This document shows positions 49,571 to 49,692 of a stretch of DNA of 49,692 nt, piece after piece. Source of the stretch: Anaerolineales bacterium. GTDB lineage: Bacteria; Chloroflexota; Anaerolineae; Anaerolineales; DRMV01. The translations under genes and the position numbers were made by a program. A model generated the notes under the pieces. It was not told the origin of the DNA. It ran no database searches and saw nothing but the letters and a program-made list of their open reading frames with translations. Every line of letters starts with the position of its first letter. Position 1 is the stretch's first letter. The stretch is taken from NCBI GenBank assembly GCA_027023425.1, contig JALVVL010000017.1:84794-134485 (forward strand), read 5' to 3'.

Positions 49571-49692
49571 GACCTCTTGCAAAAGTCACGATGAGGCAAT
49601 TTCCATGTTGTAAATGGCTGCAATCAAGTTGAACCGGAGCCGAAAGCGCTTCCTCCGATTGCGATAACGCTCACTCAAAATACGAAACACTT
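49571..49692 (-). mobile_element. end of an insertion sequence, cut by the window edge
   Basis: A transposase C-terminus is followed, on the minus strand, by a short non-coding tail ending near CTTTTGCAAGAGGTCT (49571-49586), which fits a terminal inverted repeat. The other end is outside the window, so the boundary is approximate. Confidence 0.6.
49586..49692 (-). CDS. transposase C-terminus (IS5-like DDE), partial
   Basis: The last 34 residues of an open frame that continues past the window edge read ILSERYRNRRKRF, then FNLIAAIYNMEIASS and stop. The arginine-rich R-N-R-R-K-R-F and the N-L-I-A-x-I-Y-N ending are typical for the C-terminus of IS5/DDE_Tnp_4-like transposases. It was too short to appear as a full gene and its family is called from the end only. 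Confidence 0.65.
   Translation of the reverse strand, partial: VFRILSERYRNRRKRFRLRFNLIAAIYNMEIASS

Overview
The window looks like a chromosomal segment of a Chloroflexota bacterium, most likely of the Anaerolineae type. That placement is an inference. It rests on coenzyme F420 genes (cofC, cofD), a riboflavin ABC transporter of the RibXY kind under an FMN riboswitch, a glutamyl-tRNA-based heme pathway, moderately high GC, and intergenic gaps filled with short repeats. No rRNA or tRNA gene was seen. Nearly all genes are on the minus strand. The plus-strand exceptions are sucCD, a small hydrolase pair and three toxin-antitoxin-like islands.

Layout. 1-535: tandem and dispersed ACAGA-type repeats and a promoter. 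536-2544: sucCD with a terminator. 2701-7098: a molybdenum hydroxylase (fused Fe-S/Mo chain plus FAD subunit) and a hotdog thioesterase. 7138-7296: a small inverted-repeat element at the cofC stop codon. 7300-13890: cofC, a stand-alone sensor globin, cofD, a membrane protein, a D-lactate/glycolate dehydrogenase-like flavo-iron-sulfur protein, rluE and a two-helix membrane protein. 13891-14588: about 700 bp of stacked palindromic repeats without a gene. 14589-20527: hflX, an aminotransferase, a histidine kinase and a ClC channel. 20696-21652: a UlaG-like hydrolase and a small unknown protein. 21703-26720: xseA, xseB, a FecBCD/BtuFCD-type ABC importer and a DedA protein. 26811-29869: FMN riboswitch, ribX, ribY and an ATPase. 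29940-32725: a five-gene operon with an MglA-like GTPase, three Roadblock or Roadblock-like proteins and a V4R-like protein. 32921-44612: heme genes hemA, hemC, hemD, hemB, a radical SAM/SPASM gene, hemE, hemY and hemL, interrupted by three oppositely oriented toxin-antitoxin-like islands. 44704-49415: alr, recF, def and a membrane protein with a cyclic-nucleotide-binding domain and two bacterial PH domains. 49571-49692: the end of an insertion sequence.

The genes form several working units. HemA, HemL, HemB, HemC, HemD and HemE build coproporphyrinogen III from glutamyl-tRNA. HemY and the SPASM enzyme may finish heme, possibly through coproheme. CofC and CofD make the F420 precursor. RibX, RibY and the ATPase import riboflavin when FMN is low. 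The GTPase/Roadblock operon looks like an uncharacterised relative of MglA/MglB and of Streptomyces conservons.

The most unusual feature is in the gene boundaries. Gap after gap between co-directional genes is filled with tandem repeats of 7, 8, 14 or 15 bp, or with an ACAGA-rich inverted repeat. The neighbouring stop codon, and sometimes the start codon or terminal residues, lies inside the repeat. Many start sites were moved from the longest open frame to a downstream start with better ribosome-binding or family support; each case is noted.
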